DNA of 64,000 nt, taken from contig CP154956.1 of assembly GCA_039621445.1 (NCBI GenBank), positions 40,758,437-40,822,436 of the forward strand, read 5' to 3'. Shown here piece after piece: positions 1 to 16,988 of this stretch; position 1 is the stretch's first letter; each line of letters begins with the position of its first letter. The position numbers and the translations under genes are program-made. Under the pieces are notes generated by a model that was not told the origin of the DNA, searched no databases, and saw nothing but the letters and a program-made list of their open reading frames with translations. This DNA is from Euglena gracilis. Its lineage: Eukaryota > Euglenida > Euglenophyceae > Euglenales.

Positions 1-530
1 TAGGGGCGTGGGGGGGGAGGGAGGGGGAGGTAAAAGAGGAAAAGGAAAAGGAGGAATGAAAAAGGACCTGATGGTGGGGGGGGGGGGGGGCGAGTAAGGG
101 GAGGGAGGGAGGGGGGGGGGAGGGAAGGGGAATGAGAAGAGAAAAGAGGAGGGGGAGGAGATGGGGAGATATGCTTTTCTTCTTCTTCTTCTTCTTCTTC
201 TTCCTTCTTCTTCTATCTTCTTCCTTCTTATTCTTCTATCTCGTCTTCTTCTCTTCCGCCTCCTCTCTCTCCATCCTCCTTCCTCTTCTCTTCCTACTCT
301 TCTCCTGACACATTCTTCTCTTCCTTCTTCTTCTTCTTCTTCCTTCTTCGTTCTTCTTCTTCTACCTCTTCTTCGTCCTTCTTCTTCTTCTTCTTCTTGC
401 TCTTCTTCTTCTTCTCTCTCTCTCTCTCTCGTCTTCTTCTGCTCTTCTCTTCCTCATTATCTTCTTTCTCTTATTCTCGTCCTTCTTCTCTCATCTCTCT
501 CTCTCTCTCTCTCTACGCTTATTATTTCTA
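1..530. repeat. Low-complexity tract: G-rich then (TTC)n-like pyrimidine run
   Basis: The first 160 bases are purine-rich with several G homopolymers. From about 165 to 530 the + strand is almost pure T/C, made of TTC and TCC units plus short (CT)n runs. Open frames here are artefacts of the repeat (poly-Leu/Ser). I see no gene signal. Confidence 0.9.
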
Positions 531-696
531 TTCGGGGGGTGGTTCACCCCAGTAGGTATAGGTACGCTGTTCCACCAGAGTTCGGGACCTAGTTTATTGA
601 GAGTGGCCAAACCCTAAACGGGGGGGGGGTAGGTGTCGGAGTTTCGGCCCGACCGTCCCGGTAGGAGAGGAGACGGGACAACACTAGGGGACTCAT
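531..696. other. Unannotated intergenic spacer
   Basis: Unique-looking spacer between the pyrimidine tract and the TAC array. No coding or structural signal was seen. Confidence 0.5.
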
Positions 697-866
<170 letters not shown>

Positions 867-1032
867 AAGGTACAAATAATAATAATAATAAGAAAGAATT
901 TTTCCCGGGATATGACAGTCGGTCGACCCGGTCTGAAGTGAAACTCTCCAAAGGACAGGGGGCCCTCCGTTGGATGGCATGGGTCCCGGGTCGTGACTGC
1001 ACACGTAGGTGGGTGCAACTGGGGGTCGGACC

Positions 1033-1221
1033 CAGGCTTCTTTTTAAGTCGGCCGGGGGGGGGGGTCCCGCGCCGGAGGCGCCGGGTATACCTTTTCGGC
1101 GCGAAGCGCCGAAAATTTTTGAAAATTGCCTTTAATGGGCCCAATTTTGGGGGGGGGTCCCGCGCCACCCTGGGTGGGTGGGGGGGAACCCCCCCCCCAG
1201 GGGGTCTTAAAAAGAAGCCTG
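1033..1221. mobile_element. MITE-like TIR element M1 (189 bp) with perfect 8-bp target duplication
   Basis: The element starts CAGGCTTCTTTTTAAG and ends with its exact reverse complement (16-bp perfect TIRs). It is flanked by GTCGGACC at 1025-1032 and 1222-1229, a perfect 8-bp direct repeat. Inside are G runs, a GGCGCGAAGCGCC-type palindrome and an A/T-rich stretch, all shared with element M2 at 14333. It has no coding capacity, so it must be non-autonomous. An 8-bp target duplication is typical of hAT-like DNA transposons and of introners in some algae; no transposase is present in the window. Confidence 0.9.
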
Positions 1222-1286
1222 GTCGGACCCCAAATTTGTGGACTGCATTTTCGGGGCCTGGCAGCCAGTGTGTGCAGGGTCAAAAA

Positions 1287-1630
1287 ATCGATTTTTCCAA
1301 ATTTACCCGAAACGGATGGGGAACTGCACGCACCCACCCGGGGACCCAAACCAACCATGGGGGCCCCCAAGTGGCTTGTATACACCCCACATACCCCCGG
1401 CCCCTCCGGACCATTCTGGGGCCTGTACAGGGCCCCAAAACGGGGTTCCCACAGTATTTGGCTGTCTCTTAGCCTTCCGGGGGGCAAACAATCGATTTTT
1501 CCAAATTTACCCGAAACGGATGGGGAACTGCACGCACCCACCCGGGGACCCAAACCCACCACCGGGGACCCCCAAGTGGCTTGTATACACCCCACATACC
1601 CCCAGCCCTGTTTTGGGGCCTGTACGGCCG
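1287..1630. repeat. Two-copy tandem repeat, period 204 bp
   Basis: A block of about 140-145 bp starting ATCGATTTTTCCAAATTTAC at 1287 recurs at 1491. Both copies run through a sequence ending near CCTGTAC. The copies are nearly identical and separated by a divergent spacer. Open frames through both copies are repeat-driven. Confidence 0.85.
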
Positions 1631-1960
1631 GGCCGCCGGGCCGCCGGGCTGCCGGGCCGGGCCGGGCAGGGCCGCCGGGCCGCTGGGCTGCCGGGCCGGG
1701 CCGGGCAGGGCCGCCGGGCCAGGCGGGGCCGGGCCGCCGGGCTGCTGGCCGAGCCGGGCCGGGCCGGGCCGGGGCCGCCGGCCGGTTCAGGCTGGGCTGG
1801 GCTGCCGGCCGGGCCAGGCCGGGCTGCCGGGCCGGGCCGGGCTGCCGGGCCGCCGGCCGGTTCGGGCCGGGCCGGGCCGCCGGCCCGGCCGTGCTGGACT
1901 GGGCCGCCGGCTGGGGCAGGCCGGGTCTCTGGCTAGGCCAGGCCAGACCGGGCCACCGGC
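1622..1960. repeat. GCCGGGC-rich degenerate repeat
   Basis: About 340 bp of degenerate GGGCCGCCGGGC-type units, open in several frames on both strands as Gly/Ala/Pro/Arg strings. There is no evidence that it is coding. Confidence 0.85.
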
Positions 1961-2078
1961 TGGGTCAGCCAAGAAGGACGCTGGGGGACTGTATCTCCTG
2001 GCCGGCCCTCGAATAGAAATAATAAGCGTACCCCTTCATTTCTGTTTTAACAGAAATACCGACTGCCGTATGGCACAC

Positions 2079-2134
<56 letters not shown>
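2079..2134. repeat. (TTA)n microsatellite
   Basis: About 18 uninterrupted TTA units roughly 200 bp upstream of the XAP5 start codon. Confidence 0.95.
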
Positions 2135-2265
2135 TGTGGTGTTTTGTGTATCTGTATTGCAATTGCCCCTCTGAGGGGGGGCAACGTGGAAGCCAACCCC
2201 CGCACAGCGAACCGGAACCTGCAGACGTTGCCCTCCACATCGGCCTGGCTTCGTTCGTTGTTTTC

Positions 2266-2273
2266 CTACTGCA
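2266..2273 (+). promoter_or_regulatory. Possible spliced-leader trans-splice acceptor upstream of XAP5
   Basis: The pyrimidine-rich stretch TTTTCCTACTGCAG ends about 55 bp before the ATG. Euglenid mRNAs commonly receive a spliced leader at such an AG. This is inferred from position and composition only; other AGs lie between it and the ATG. Confidence 0.3.
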
Positions 2274-2328
2274 GCCCACCTGCTGTGGCACGCGAGATGG
2301 CATAGTGAGGCTGCACTGAGCCGCCGCG

Positions 2329-7800
<5,472 letters not shown>

Positions 7801-8940
7801 AGCAGTCAAGCACTCTTGTGTGCGCCACGGCGTCAGCTCCGTTGGCCACCACCTGCTCGCCTCTGTACGGGCATGCCCAGAAGGGCTGCCACCTCCGCCC
7901 CTTGCTCCCTCGGCACGTTTGCCACAGCAAGAACTTTTCTTTTTTTGGCTGCTCCTCTGGGTTTGTGAGGAACACTCCCAGCTCGCTCCACTGCCGTATG
8001 AGAAGCAAGAATAACCAGCTAAGGTTGTTGAGGCACCGCTGGTTTCAGAGTTCACATCAGCCAAAGAACAAATCTGTTCACAGGCGGAGGGCAGTTTCGG
8101 AGTTCAAAATGGATGCGAGCCAAACATCATCCAGGGTTGTAATTTGCACAGTGTCAGACACAAAATCTTCGTGAGATCCCATCTCGGCTGAACAGGAATT
8201 GGCTCGGCAATGCTGTAGTCGCCTGGATTCTTCTTTGAGACAAGTTTTGGATATGTTTTAGAAGTTAAGGCAAAGACGAAGTTCTCATTTTTTAGGGTCA
8301 AATACACCCACATATACACAGATAAGTCGATGTGAAGGAAAAAGGAATTGTACATTCATGCACGTTGTGCGAGTAGTTGTATGCTTTCCCCCAGTTTTTC
8401 AAACTGGGTGGTCCGAGTGATCATCTATATGGGTATTTTCCCGGTTCCTTGCTGGAAGCATTCTGTGATTTGCCCATCCAACTGTTTGGGAGTGGTACAG
8501 TGGTAGTTGTGGCATAAAAAAAATTGGTGAAAAGGTAACGACAGAGGGATAGGCAGAAACAGGTTCCGGACGGGTTCGACATTAAGGGAGATGATGGGGC
8601 CCAAAACCCACCTGTGGCAAAGCAGCAGGAGTGTGTCCCCCTGTCTAAAGCCGGGACACCCTCCTTGTATTGAACGCTGGCCCAATGTCCAAAAAGGTAC
8701 ATAACATCAGGAATGGAACTGAAAATGAAATTCCAATTGTATTTGCGTACCCTGTGTCCTCACATCTGAGAGACGCAAAGACCGACCAGCGCTTCTCCCG
8801 AATTAGAATGCAAGTCCAGGCAAGAAGACGGAGGCCAAGTGTTCCCAAGAACAAGAGACAGTCGGTGGCACCTGCACCAACACACAGCATAAAAAATGTA
8901 TATAAATATTTAATTTGGTTTTTTTTTGATATATTTCCCC
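7801..8940. other. XAP5 3' flank and intergenic spacer
   Basis: No gene was recognised in these 1.1 kb. The short frames on both strands have no family resemblance. Transcript end signals cannot be placed. Confidence 0.5.
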
Positions 8941-8959
8941 CTCTCTGTCTCTCTGTCTG

Positions 8960-9052
<93 letters not shown>

Positions 9053-9063
9053 CGCTCGCTCTC
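8941..9063 (+). repeat. (CT)n pyrimidine microsatellite upstream of the G6Pase gene
   Basis: About 120 bp of (CT)n with a few TGTC interruptions, ending in CGCTCGCTCGCTC, 110 bp before the predicted start codon. On the minus strand it reads poly Arg-Glu, a repeat artefact. Confidence 0.95.
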
Positions 9064-9131
9064 TGAACCTCAATGTCTCTGCCCAATCGTGTTTCTTGTC
9101 CCCCCAACCCCCCAGCCCTTCGTCCTGGGGT

Positions 9132-9140
9132 GTCTTTAGG
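9132..9140 (+). promoter_or_regulatory. Possible spliced-leader acceptor before the G6Pase start codon
   Basis: TGTCTTTAG ends 33 bases before the ATG at 9174 and follows the pyrimidine-rich stretch. It resembles a trans-splice acceptor, which most euglenid mRNAs use. Inference only. Confidence 0.35.
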
Positions 9141-9173
9141 CTGTCCGTTGGATCGCGGCGCGGCCCCCGCACG

Positions 9174-12100
9174 ATGGCGGGGCACTGCGACCTCGAGTGC
9201 GTCGTCATCGCCTCCGCCCAGCAGCTAGCCTTCCTCAAGCCGCTCCTCTACGCCATCACCGTCATCGGTGTGCCTGGCTGCCTCGTGTTGTATATAAAAT
9301 GCTTTAATATACATAATATATGAATATAAAATACATCAATAATAATAAAATAATAAAATAAAATAATAATAAAATGAAATATACATGAAAAATATGAAAT
9401 GGCTTAATATGTAAAATAAAATATAAAATGTATAAATAAAACATAATAAAATAAAATAATATACATAAGTATATGTATATATACATATATAAAGTGGCTT
9501 CGGGCGTGGTTTTTCCCTCTCCAGTTGAGAATGATGCCGCCCTCTGCAGCCCCCCCCCCCTCCGGACTGCAGGGGACCCCAGCACCGACCTCGTGTACGT
9601 GTTCGCGGCGGCGTACTGGCTGGCCGCCACCCGCCAGCAGATGGCCACCGCACTGCACCTCCTGGCGGTGGCGGTGACCGCCGGTGTGGCGCTTTTGGTG
9701 GGAGGCTGAAGCCTCCGACAAACAAAAAAGGGCAAAAATTTTGATCAAGAACCATGTGTAAAAATGCCTTCACAGAAATTGTGGTGGAAATAAGAGAATC
9801 GCGGCTCGGAAAATGAAGAATTCGCCAGAGGCAACCGTATTTTTAAGTACCACCCTTAAAACAGAGATCTGCAGATCCTCCAGTCTTGATGGCCAAAGTC
9901 AATACCACCCAGAAGGGTTTGTCAAAGAGGCATAAAGGCAAAAAGGAAATGTATGTCTCGCCAGTGAACCAAAGGGTGGAGCGTTGAAACAGGCTGTGTG
10001 TGGCTTGCTCTGCAGATTACCTGAACAATGTGGCTAAGTACCTGCTTCGGGGCGAGCGGCCGTTCTGGATGGATGATCGGTTCATGCAGGTTTGAACCCA
10101 CAGGAAAGATTTATGGGGTCATCGTCACAGGATTGTGGTTAACATAAAAATAAGAAAATGAATTGAATTGGCTTATTTATTGCATTAAGTTAAGTAAAAA
10201 AAGAATTCAAAAAGTCGCCTAAAAAAATGTGATGATGAAAAATGTGATCATTTTTGTGGCAACCAAACACATCAGTATATGCAGCGCAATGGCTCCGGTT
10301 CCCCCTTGCTTGGCTGCCCAGGTGGACCTAACGTGCGAGACGGGCTACGGCAACCCCAGCGGCCATGTGATGGTGACCGCCGCGGTGTGGGGTTTCCTGT
10401 GCCTCAGGTTAGCCCTGCCTCCACAGCAAAGGGACCCCACCTGGTGTCGGTGGGTTCCGAACAGCCTCCGTTGTACAGCCCCGAGGGCGTGTTAGGCATA
10501 TCATTTTTTGAATCTGTCTTTTGCATCTTTCCTGGGCGGTGGGTGATTGACTGCTTTGGGCAGGATTGTTTGCACCCATGCACCAGAATTTTCTCATTCT
10601 GGGGACAGACAAGGGGAAAGAAACGAAAAAGGGGGACACAAAAGCATTTTTGGAGTTTTTTTATTTTTCAATTTCGGCGGTTTGTGTGCTTTTTGAGATT
10701 GTTTTGCAATTTTTCTGTCTCTTTTTTTATTTCTGCTTTGGGTTGAAAGTTGTTTCAACTCAAAAAGAATTCCTCATTCTGTGTTTAATTCATCCCCACG
10801 ACCAACCTTTTTTTTTGGCAATTTTTCACAATATTTAAAGTTCTTTGTCAATAGATTGCATAAAATCCGCATGTTCCAAATTCAAAACAACTCCAATTTT
10901 TATTCCATTTGCGTCACCCGAAATTATGGAATGCAATTTGCGCTTTTTTGTGTTCATTTTTTTTGTTATATGGATTGTGATTTTTGGGGACCCATTTTGT
11001 CGTTAGTACGGATGCTTTATGCCAAATAAAATGATATTATGATGGGCCCATGATGTCTCATCGACAGCAGTCACGATCAGCTTGAGATTCCACAGCTCCA
11101 GCAAAATCCTGGGTGGGAGTTGGGCATGAATTCCCTCTAATCATTCATTCCCTTGCAACAAACACCTGATCCGATTTATTCCCCTGTTTGGATTACATTC
11201 TGCGTCATTATTTGTTCACAGACGCAGGTTGGGTTTGTTTGAATGTATTGCATATGCAATTGTGGGGTGAATGCGATCTTTCTTCCCTCTGAACCCCAGG
11301 GGCCAATGCCGGGGAAGGGTATGCACCGTGACCCGAAGGAGGAGTTGTGGCCGCAGATTCGATGCGTCGTGGGTGTCAGGGCAGACACATCGACACGTAT
11401 ATGCACAGAAATGCACACAAGCATGGTCCGTGGACCTGCAATAGGTACCACTCAAGGGTGGTGTCTGAGTGGGGGGGGTGGGGGTGGGTGTGTCTGTACC
11501 CCACAGCCATGGCATCGCCGCGTGCCACAGGACGCACAGCCCCGTGTTGGTCGCCTGGAGCGTCCTCCTTCTTCTGCTGGTCGGCGTTTCTCGGTGTGCC
11601 GCTTTCCTGTTTTCGGAGGAGGTCCCCTCCCTTTCCCTTCGCCTGCCTCTCCCTCACACCGCGGCACCAATTGTGCACCTGAACTCCGTGGTTAACCCCT
11701 CTTGGTGTCCAAAGGTTGGCCATTTTGGGCTTTGGGATGAGTTTTGCAGTCCAGGGGTCCAGGATGGTGCCTGGCTTCACAACCAAAGGCCTCCAGACAG
11801 TCAGTGGGCCTTTCCCATTTTCAACCAATTTTGGAGAAACGGACGGTGAGATGAGGAAGGCGGACGGTGAGGAAGGGGATGGGTGGGGCGATACTGCTTG
11901 CGGCCCTTGCATGCTTTGGGTTCCATACAGAACAGTTACAATTTGAATTTTTTTCCCCTCTGGATATCCATCGCTTGAAGAAGAATATACAAACCTGCCA
12001 GTCACCATTTTGGGGGGGTTAGAGATCTCATGTTAGGGGTTTAGAGCTATTTTTCTCTCTTTATTCATATATTTTCTGGTTTGTTGAGGTTGATTTTTGA

Positions 12101-15100
12101 GATTCAAATCCTCCAGGCTCCCTCGGCAAAATCGACCCCACCCATTTTAGGACCGATGTGTTTCGATGGATTTGATGTGGTTGCCAGCCCAAAGACCGGC
12201 GATGTCCATTCACCGACCTCACGTCCTCTCGTTGCTGAAGTGCGTGGGCAGTTGCATTTGCAGGCCACCTCCCCCCTTCCCGCGCCGCGGCCCCCCAAGC
12301 GGCTCCCCAGCCCTACAGCACCCATTGCCGGCAGGGTGTACCTCGCGGCGCACTACCCGCACCAAGTCCTCCTCGGCGAAGGCCCTGCTGCGGGGGGGGG
12401 GGCACCTCAACATAGACAAAAGGGCCAGAGGTGGACAACAGCGCCGGAAAAGGGGCTAGGCGCTAGGCCAGAAAAGGGGGGGCAAGATACAAAAAAAAGC
12501 AGCCGCAGTGCACACGGGGGGGGGGCTGCCCCCGCCGCTGCCAGCCAACTTACCCCCCCCCCCGTGCCGGGCCGGCGGGGCCTTCCGCCTGGGCTGGTGG
12601 TCGGCGGCGGCCTGGCGTACCGGCAACACCGGCACGCAGCGGCCCGGGCCCCACCGGCCAGCCCCACGGCTGTCCCCCTCCCCGCCGTGGCACAGCCAGG
12701 CCTGGATGGAAAGCCCTGAAACCCTGGTGGGCGGGGGGCCTACCCCCCACCACCCCTTCGGGTAATTCGGGGGGCGCCTATTTTGGGTACACATTTTCTT
12801 TTGGCACTGAGAGAATTTCTCCTTGCGCGATGACGTGGTGGGTGGGAGGGGACAACTCACCACCTCCCAGGTCGGTGGGGGGAGGCGGCTTCCCACTTTC
12901 CGCACAGCCCTGGACACAGCCTGCGGCGCCTTGGCCACAAGGCAGGCTGCTCCACATATGAATTGTGTGTTGTGTGTGCGTGCATTCGTATTTATGTCCT
13001 TCCGTACGTACGTGAGTGCGTGCGTGCGTGCGTGTGTGTGGGGGGGTGTTTGTGATTGTTTATGTGTGATATGTGTCTGATACCTTCAAAGGGTCTACAC
13101 ACACATGTCTGCACACTCATGCAGTAAATGGGTTCTTTAAATCCGTGTTGTGTCAGGTACGAGCCTGAATACTCCTGGGGTTTTGGTGTGCTCTGCCATG
13201 GATGTACGCAGGGTTTTTCATCAATGCGTGTCACGTAAATCACGTAAATCGCATAAAATCACGCAAAGCCATTTTCCGAAAAATTATGTAAAATTGCATG
13301 AAGCACATGACAGAGTAAAGGGTGATAATTTTCTCTTTTTCTCAGGATGAATGGGTTGAAGAAAGCGCACCGTGTCGTCATAAAATCATATTGAACACCC
13401 GGCCTTGTGCAACCATTGTTTGAACCTTCCCCAAGTTTCAGAGAAAAAATTCTTTATTTCAAGCTTCTTTTTTTTGACTGCGGTTGACCACGGTTTGTGA
13501 TGTTCTGCAATGGTGATGTGGAACAGAGATTCCTGACCCATTGATCTGTCGCAGACTCGCTACCTTGCGTTATGCTTCAAAGGACACCAGCGTTTTCAGG
13601 ACATCGCAGTGAGCATCGCTTTATTCAACAACCATTTGTTTAGCAGACATCTGGGTTTCTCCCCGTTCGCGCCGGTTATCATTGTGGTGTGATGTCTTTT
13701 GAGTATGTCATGTTGAATTGGATTCCAAACCTCCCGCAAGCCACATTTGTCCCCTTTCGGGATGAAATTGCATGAAATGTTCAAAATTCAAGAGCACTTG
13801 TTCGGTTCCCAGCGCATTAGTTTGAAAACCTGGAATTTTTTCTGGCTTCATCTTAAAATCACATATAAAATTTCGGCCGTCGGCACATATCAATGAAAAG
13901 CCCCTTTTTTCATTTTGTTTCTGGGTTTGGGTTTCTTTAGACCTGGCCGCGGCCCAGCCTGGTTCCGGGCCCACGCCCATTCCTGGACGTTGCGTACTGG
14001 GTGGAGCGCGGTCCAGCTTTCACGTGGGCAGCTTTGTCCGTGGCGGTGGCACTCTATATCTGTGAGTTCTTGATGCTTGGGGTACTCGGTGTGTATCGCC
14101 GGGTATTCCAAACCCGGTGCACACGTGGATGGGTGGGGAGGAGTGGCCCAACCAGCCCTGAGCGAATCACAGATAACCCCTTCCAACCTGCATATGATCT
14201 GGCATCACCGTTGAAACGAACCTTCCGTCCAAACGTTCTTCCTCGGGCTTTGGCTTTGGAACAATGACCCCATCCCCCGAGAATAATTCAACCAATGGCA
14301 TGATGCCCTGTGTATTTTGTTGACTATCAGCTCAGGCTTCTTTTTAAGTCAGCAGACCCCCCCCCCCGGGGGGGGTGGGTGGGTGGGTCCGGGCCGGACC
14401 CCCCGGGGGGGGTCCCGCGCCGGAGGCGCTGGGTATGCCTTTTCGGCGCGAAGCGCCGAAATTTTTTGAAAATTGCCTTTAACGGGCCCTATTTTGGGGG
14501 GGGTCCCCGCCCCCCCCCTCCGGGGGGGTCCCGCGCCACCCTGGGTGGGTGGGGGGGACCCCCCTCCCCCCCCCGGGGGTCTTAAAAAGAAGCCTGTACC
14601 AGCTGCCTGTGAGCAAGGTTTGCGATTTTGGATGCTTTTTTTTATCGTGCAGACCTCAATCCCCTGGGATCAGGCTGTTTCTTTCATCCCGAGGGGTTCT
14701 GGGCTGCAAAGCGTAAACCCACATTGAAGGGGTTTTGGTTGAGCGGCAGCCTGTCCGGGATCTTTGCCCAAGGCCCGGGCGGCGTGCAAGGCAGGCGAGA
14801 AGGGGCTGGGGGCCACCACGACTCCCTTCCAAGGTGCGTGTCTCTGCCGACCATATTGCGGTGGTTTGAAAGAGCAGTCCGCCTGCTAACGGCTTTGTCC
14901 AACGGCTTTGTCCAACGGCAGCAGGTTTGCGCCCCCAGAAAAGCGCCGCTTCTGTGGATTTCTGCAGGTCTGGCGAGAGACGTTGCATTCGTTGGCACGC
15001 TGAGCATCCTCCACGCTAAGATGCCAATGGCCAAAGGTATTGCATGCAATGAAAGACATTGTGCTCGTGAGTGTTTGTGCCACATTCCAACGTGGCGTGC

Positions 15101-15565
15101 ACCAAACACTCATCCGGGTACACGCACGCACCGACACGCACCACCCCATTAGCAACCACCCCACTTGCGAAGTGGGACCAACCTTGGGTATGGGGAGCCC
15201 TGCGCTTTGCGTTCAAATTTTACCGCAAACTCTTTTGTCATTCCACTTTGCCTCCCTGGATATTATCCTCAACGTTTCGTTCCATGTGCACCCTCCCAGA
15301 TGGAACCTCCAGCCAAGGCTCCAGGTCAAAATCCGGCGTCGGCGCGGCACTGACAACGGGATTCGCTGGGCTGGTGGCCCTGAAGCTCATGTCCCCGTGG
15401 GCCGCCGCCCCGCCAAGCTGCCGCGGGTGGCTCAACGCGGACGTGTGCGACTGCGTGTCGTCGGTGGTGCTCTACACCGGCTACGCAACGGTCATTGCAG
15501 TGCACCAGCGGTCCACGTCCAGTTGGATTGGGTGCGGAATCGGGGGATGCAAAAGTACCGATTGA
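9174..15565 (+). CDS. G6PC: Glucose-6-phosphatase-like membrane phosphatase (PAP2 superfamily), 10 exons
   Basis: Exons: 9174-9267, 9573-9683, 10016-10089, 10322-10407, 11531-11593, 12335-12374, 12591-12671 (end uncertain), 13941-14061, 14968-15036, 15300-15565 (stop TGA). All phases fit, giving about 334 aa; vertebrate G6PC is 357 aa. The three phosphatase signature motifs are present: KYLLRGERP (K-x6-RP), NPSGH, and SRVYLAAHYPHQ (SR-x5-H). CETGYGNPSGH and DYLNNVAKYLLRGERPFW closely follow the vertebrate enzyme. Hydrophobic stretches such as VLVAWSVLLLLLVGV fit a polytopic ER protein that hydrolyses glucose-6-phosphate in the lumen. The N- and C-terminal thirds are less conserved. The intron between exons 6 and 7 is nonconventional; the others have GT-AG ends. 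Substrate could differ from glucose-6-phosphate. Confidence 0.88.
9340..9492. repeat. A/T-rich degenerate (AATA)n tract in G6Pase intron 1
   Basis: The intron is dominated by AATAAAATA and ATACATATA units. Long minus-strand frames here (Phe/Tyr/Ile strings) are composition artefacts. Confidence 0.8.
12375..12590 (+). other. Nonconventional intron 6 of the G6Pase gene (216 bp)
   Basis: The conserved block HYPHQVLL must continue as GLVVGGGLAY (vertebrate [20 protein letters not shown]). That puts the ends at GGCGAAGGCCC and GGGGCCTTCCGCCT, which are complementary over about 11 bases with one bulge. Positions +4..+6 are GAA and -8..-6 are TTC, so the position rule holds although the usual CAG/CTG bases are replaced. 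No GT or AG sits at either border. Confidence 0.85.
14333..14596. mobile_element. MITE-like TIR element M2 (264 bp) in G6Pase intron 8
   Basis: It has the same 16-bp perfect TIR as M1 (CAGGCTTCTTTTTAAG). The flanks TATCAGCT (14325-14332) and TACCAGCT (14597-14604) match 7 of 8. The interior shares the GCGCCGGAGGCGC, CCTTTTCGGCGCGAAGCGCC and GAAAATTGCCTTTAA blocks of M1, plus extra G/C homopolymer modules that explain the longer size. It lies wholly inside a GT-AG intron. Confidence 0.9.
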
Positions 15566-15929
15566 ACCCCTTTGGGCCAAACGGTTCTTCCTCGCATTTC
15601 CGACTCCTCTTCGACCAATTCACAACAGTTTATTATGCGGCTTCGTACTCCCTCGAGGCAAACCAACAAGGGAGGAAGGGACACCGAGGGCGAAGCACAA
15701 AGACCTTGTGAGGCCATGCCTTGCTCGCCGGCGGTGTTGTTCGGATTGTTTTTGGTGCGTTGGGTTAGGAGGTCCCGCCGGAGTTGGCTGATGACGCTGC
15801 TCCGACTTGGCGACGTGACTTCTTGCCCCTTGGGGGGGGGGTCTCCGCCCTCTGCCCCCCCCCCTGGCCCCCATTTTCTGACCGAGGGCTTTTGAAGACA
15901 AATTTTCTTTTACGGGTGGGGGGGTCGGG

Positions 15930-16034
15930 CTCACAAGGTCTTTGTGCTTCGCCCTCGGTGTCCCTTCCTCCCTTGTCAGTTTGCCTCGAGGGAGTACGAG
16001 ACACCTCGGGCTCTGCATTTTGCCCTTGTGAGGC
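15930..16034 (-). repeat. Internal complementary region of element C
   Basis: It contains, back to back, the complement of the left terminus (TTCGCCCTCGGTGTCCC...GAGGGAGTACGAG) and of the right terminus (ACACCTCGGGCTCTGC...TTGTGAGG). This is the diagnostic DIRS-1-type arrangement used to template the element ends during replication. Confidence 0.85.
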
Positions 16035-16236
16035 CTGATTGTGCACTGAAATTAGGGGGGCCAGGGCATTTTCTTAGGCACAAAGGGCACCAAGTCTTTG
16101 GTAATGGGCTGTAAAAGCTTCCACCCCCCTCCACTGGCCAATTTCACAAACTTCTTGGGCAGAAAGGCCCACACTTTTTGAGTAAACCAACTCCTGCCCC
16201 TCTGGTGGAGTGTGCCCCCCCACACCACCTGGGGGG

Positions 16237-16921
16237 TCACCCGTCACCCCATGCTTGGCCAAAAATTCTTTTGTGATAGAAGCAATGGTGTCTGCACTTA
16301 TGGCCCTGAAAGGGGGGTTTTAATGACATCAGAAGGGGCCCCCAGGTCTGACGAATGACCTTGTTGCTGCAACATATGACATCATCAAAGGAAATGGGCT
16401 TATTTGGGGGCATGGGGGAATGGGCACCACCCTCTCCCATTTGTGAAACTTCTGGCTTTTACGCTTAATTTTTATGTAGGGTGCCCTACCCAACACACTG
16501 GTGGTTCGTTTGATTTGTGCCAAATCTGAGGATCTGTATAAACAGAAGATTCGTGAGCAAAAAATAAGCTGTGTACGCAATGTACAAATATCAGTGGGCA
16601 TAGGGGCCTTGGCCAGCCCCAGGAGGATTGGGAGTGGATCCCAAAATGCCCCATATTTTCCAGATTTTGGTTCCAAAGCCTCTTGTAAGGGGTCAACAGG
16701 GTGTGGAATCTTAGCCCACCAAACCCAGGAATCAAAAGCATAGCACTGTATGCATTACGGGCTTGGGCCTTGGAAAATTGGAATAATTGTAACAAAGCGT
16801 CAGCCACTTGGTCTGTGGTGGCTTCACGATTTCCTGGGGAGAAACCCCAGTTTAAAACATTATCAGAGTGCTTTTGCACTTCTGTGGGTAATTTTGGAGC
16901 AAATGGGGGGTTTTGCTCCAA
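16237..16921 (-). pseudogene. Tyrosine recombinase fragment of element C
   Basis: Broken frames read SAMLLIPGFGGLRFHTLLTPYKR, CLYRSSDLAQ and VIRQTWGPL. They are homologous to the same region of D (25689-26419) and to the intact YR of A. The catalytic C-terminal H-x-x-R/Y part lies at 16050-16260 in other frames (GGHTPPEGQELV, HYQRL). Not functional as read. Confidence 0.8.
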
Positions 16922-16988
16922 AATTACCCACAGAAGTGCAAAAGCACTCTAATAATGTTTTAAATTGGGGTTTCTCCCCAGGAAATCG
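16827..16988. repeat. Near-perfect 77-bp-arm palindrome inside element C
   Basis: The left arm starts CGATTTCCTGGGGAGAAACC and the right arm is its reverse complement with only two mismatches seen, around an 8-base G-rich loop. D has only one arm at the equivalent place (from about 26455), so C acquired an inverted duplication between its RNase H and YR regions. Confidence 0.9.

Noticed and set aside
161-592. 143-aa Leu/Ser-rich frame at the window start
   Set aside because: Encoded by a TTC/TCC pyrimidine repeat; no protein-like composition outside it.
1126-2016. 296-aa Gly/Ala/Arg/Pro frame
   Set aside because: Runs through the M1 TIR, a 204-bp tandem repeat and a GCCGGGC repeat; open because of composition.
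8645-9238. Glu/Arg-rich minus-strand frame
   Set aside because: (CT)n microsatellite read on the minus strand; the real coding sequence at 9174 is on the plus strand.
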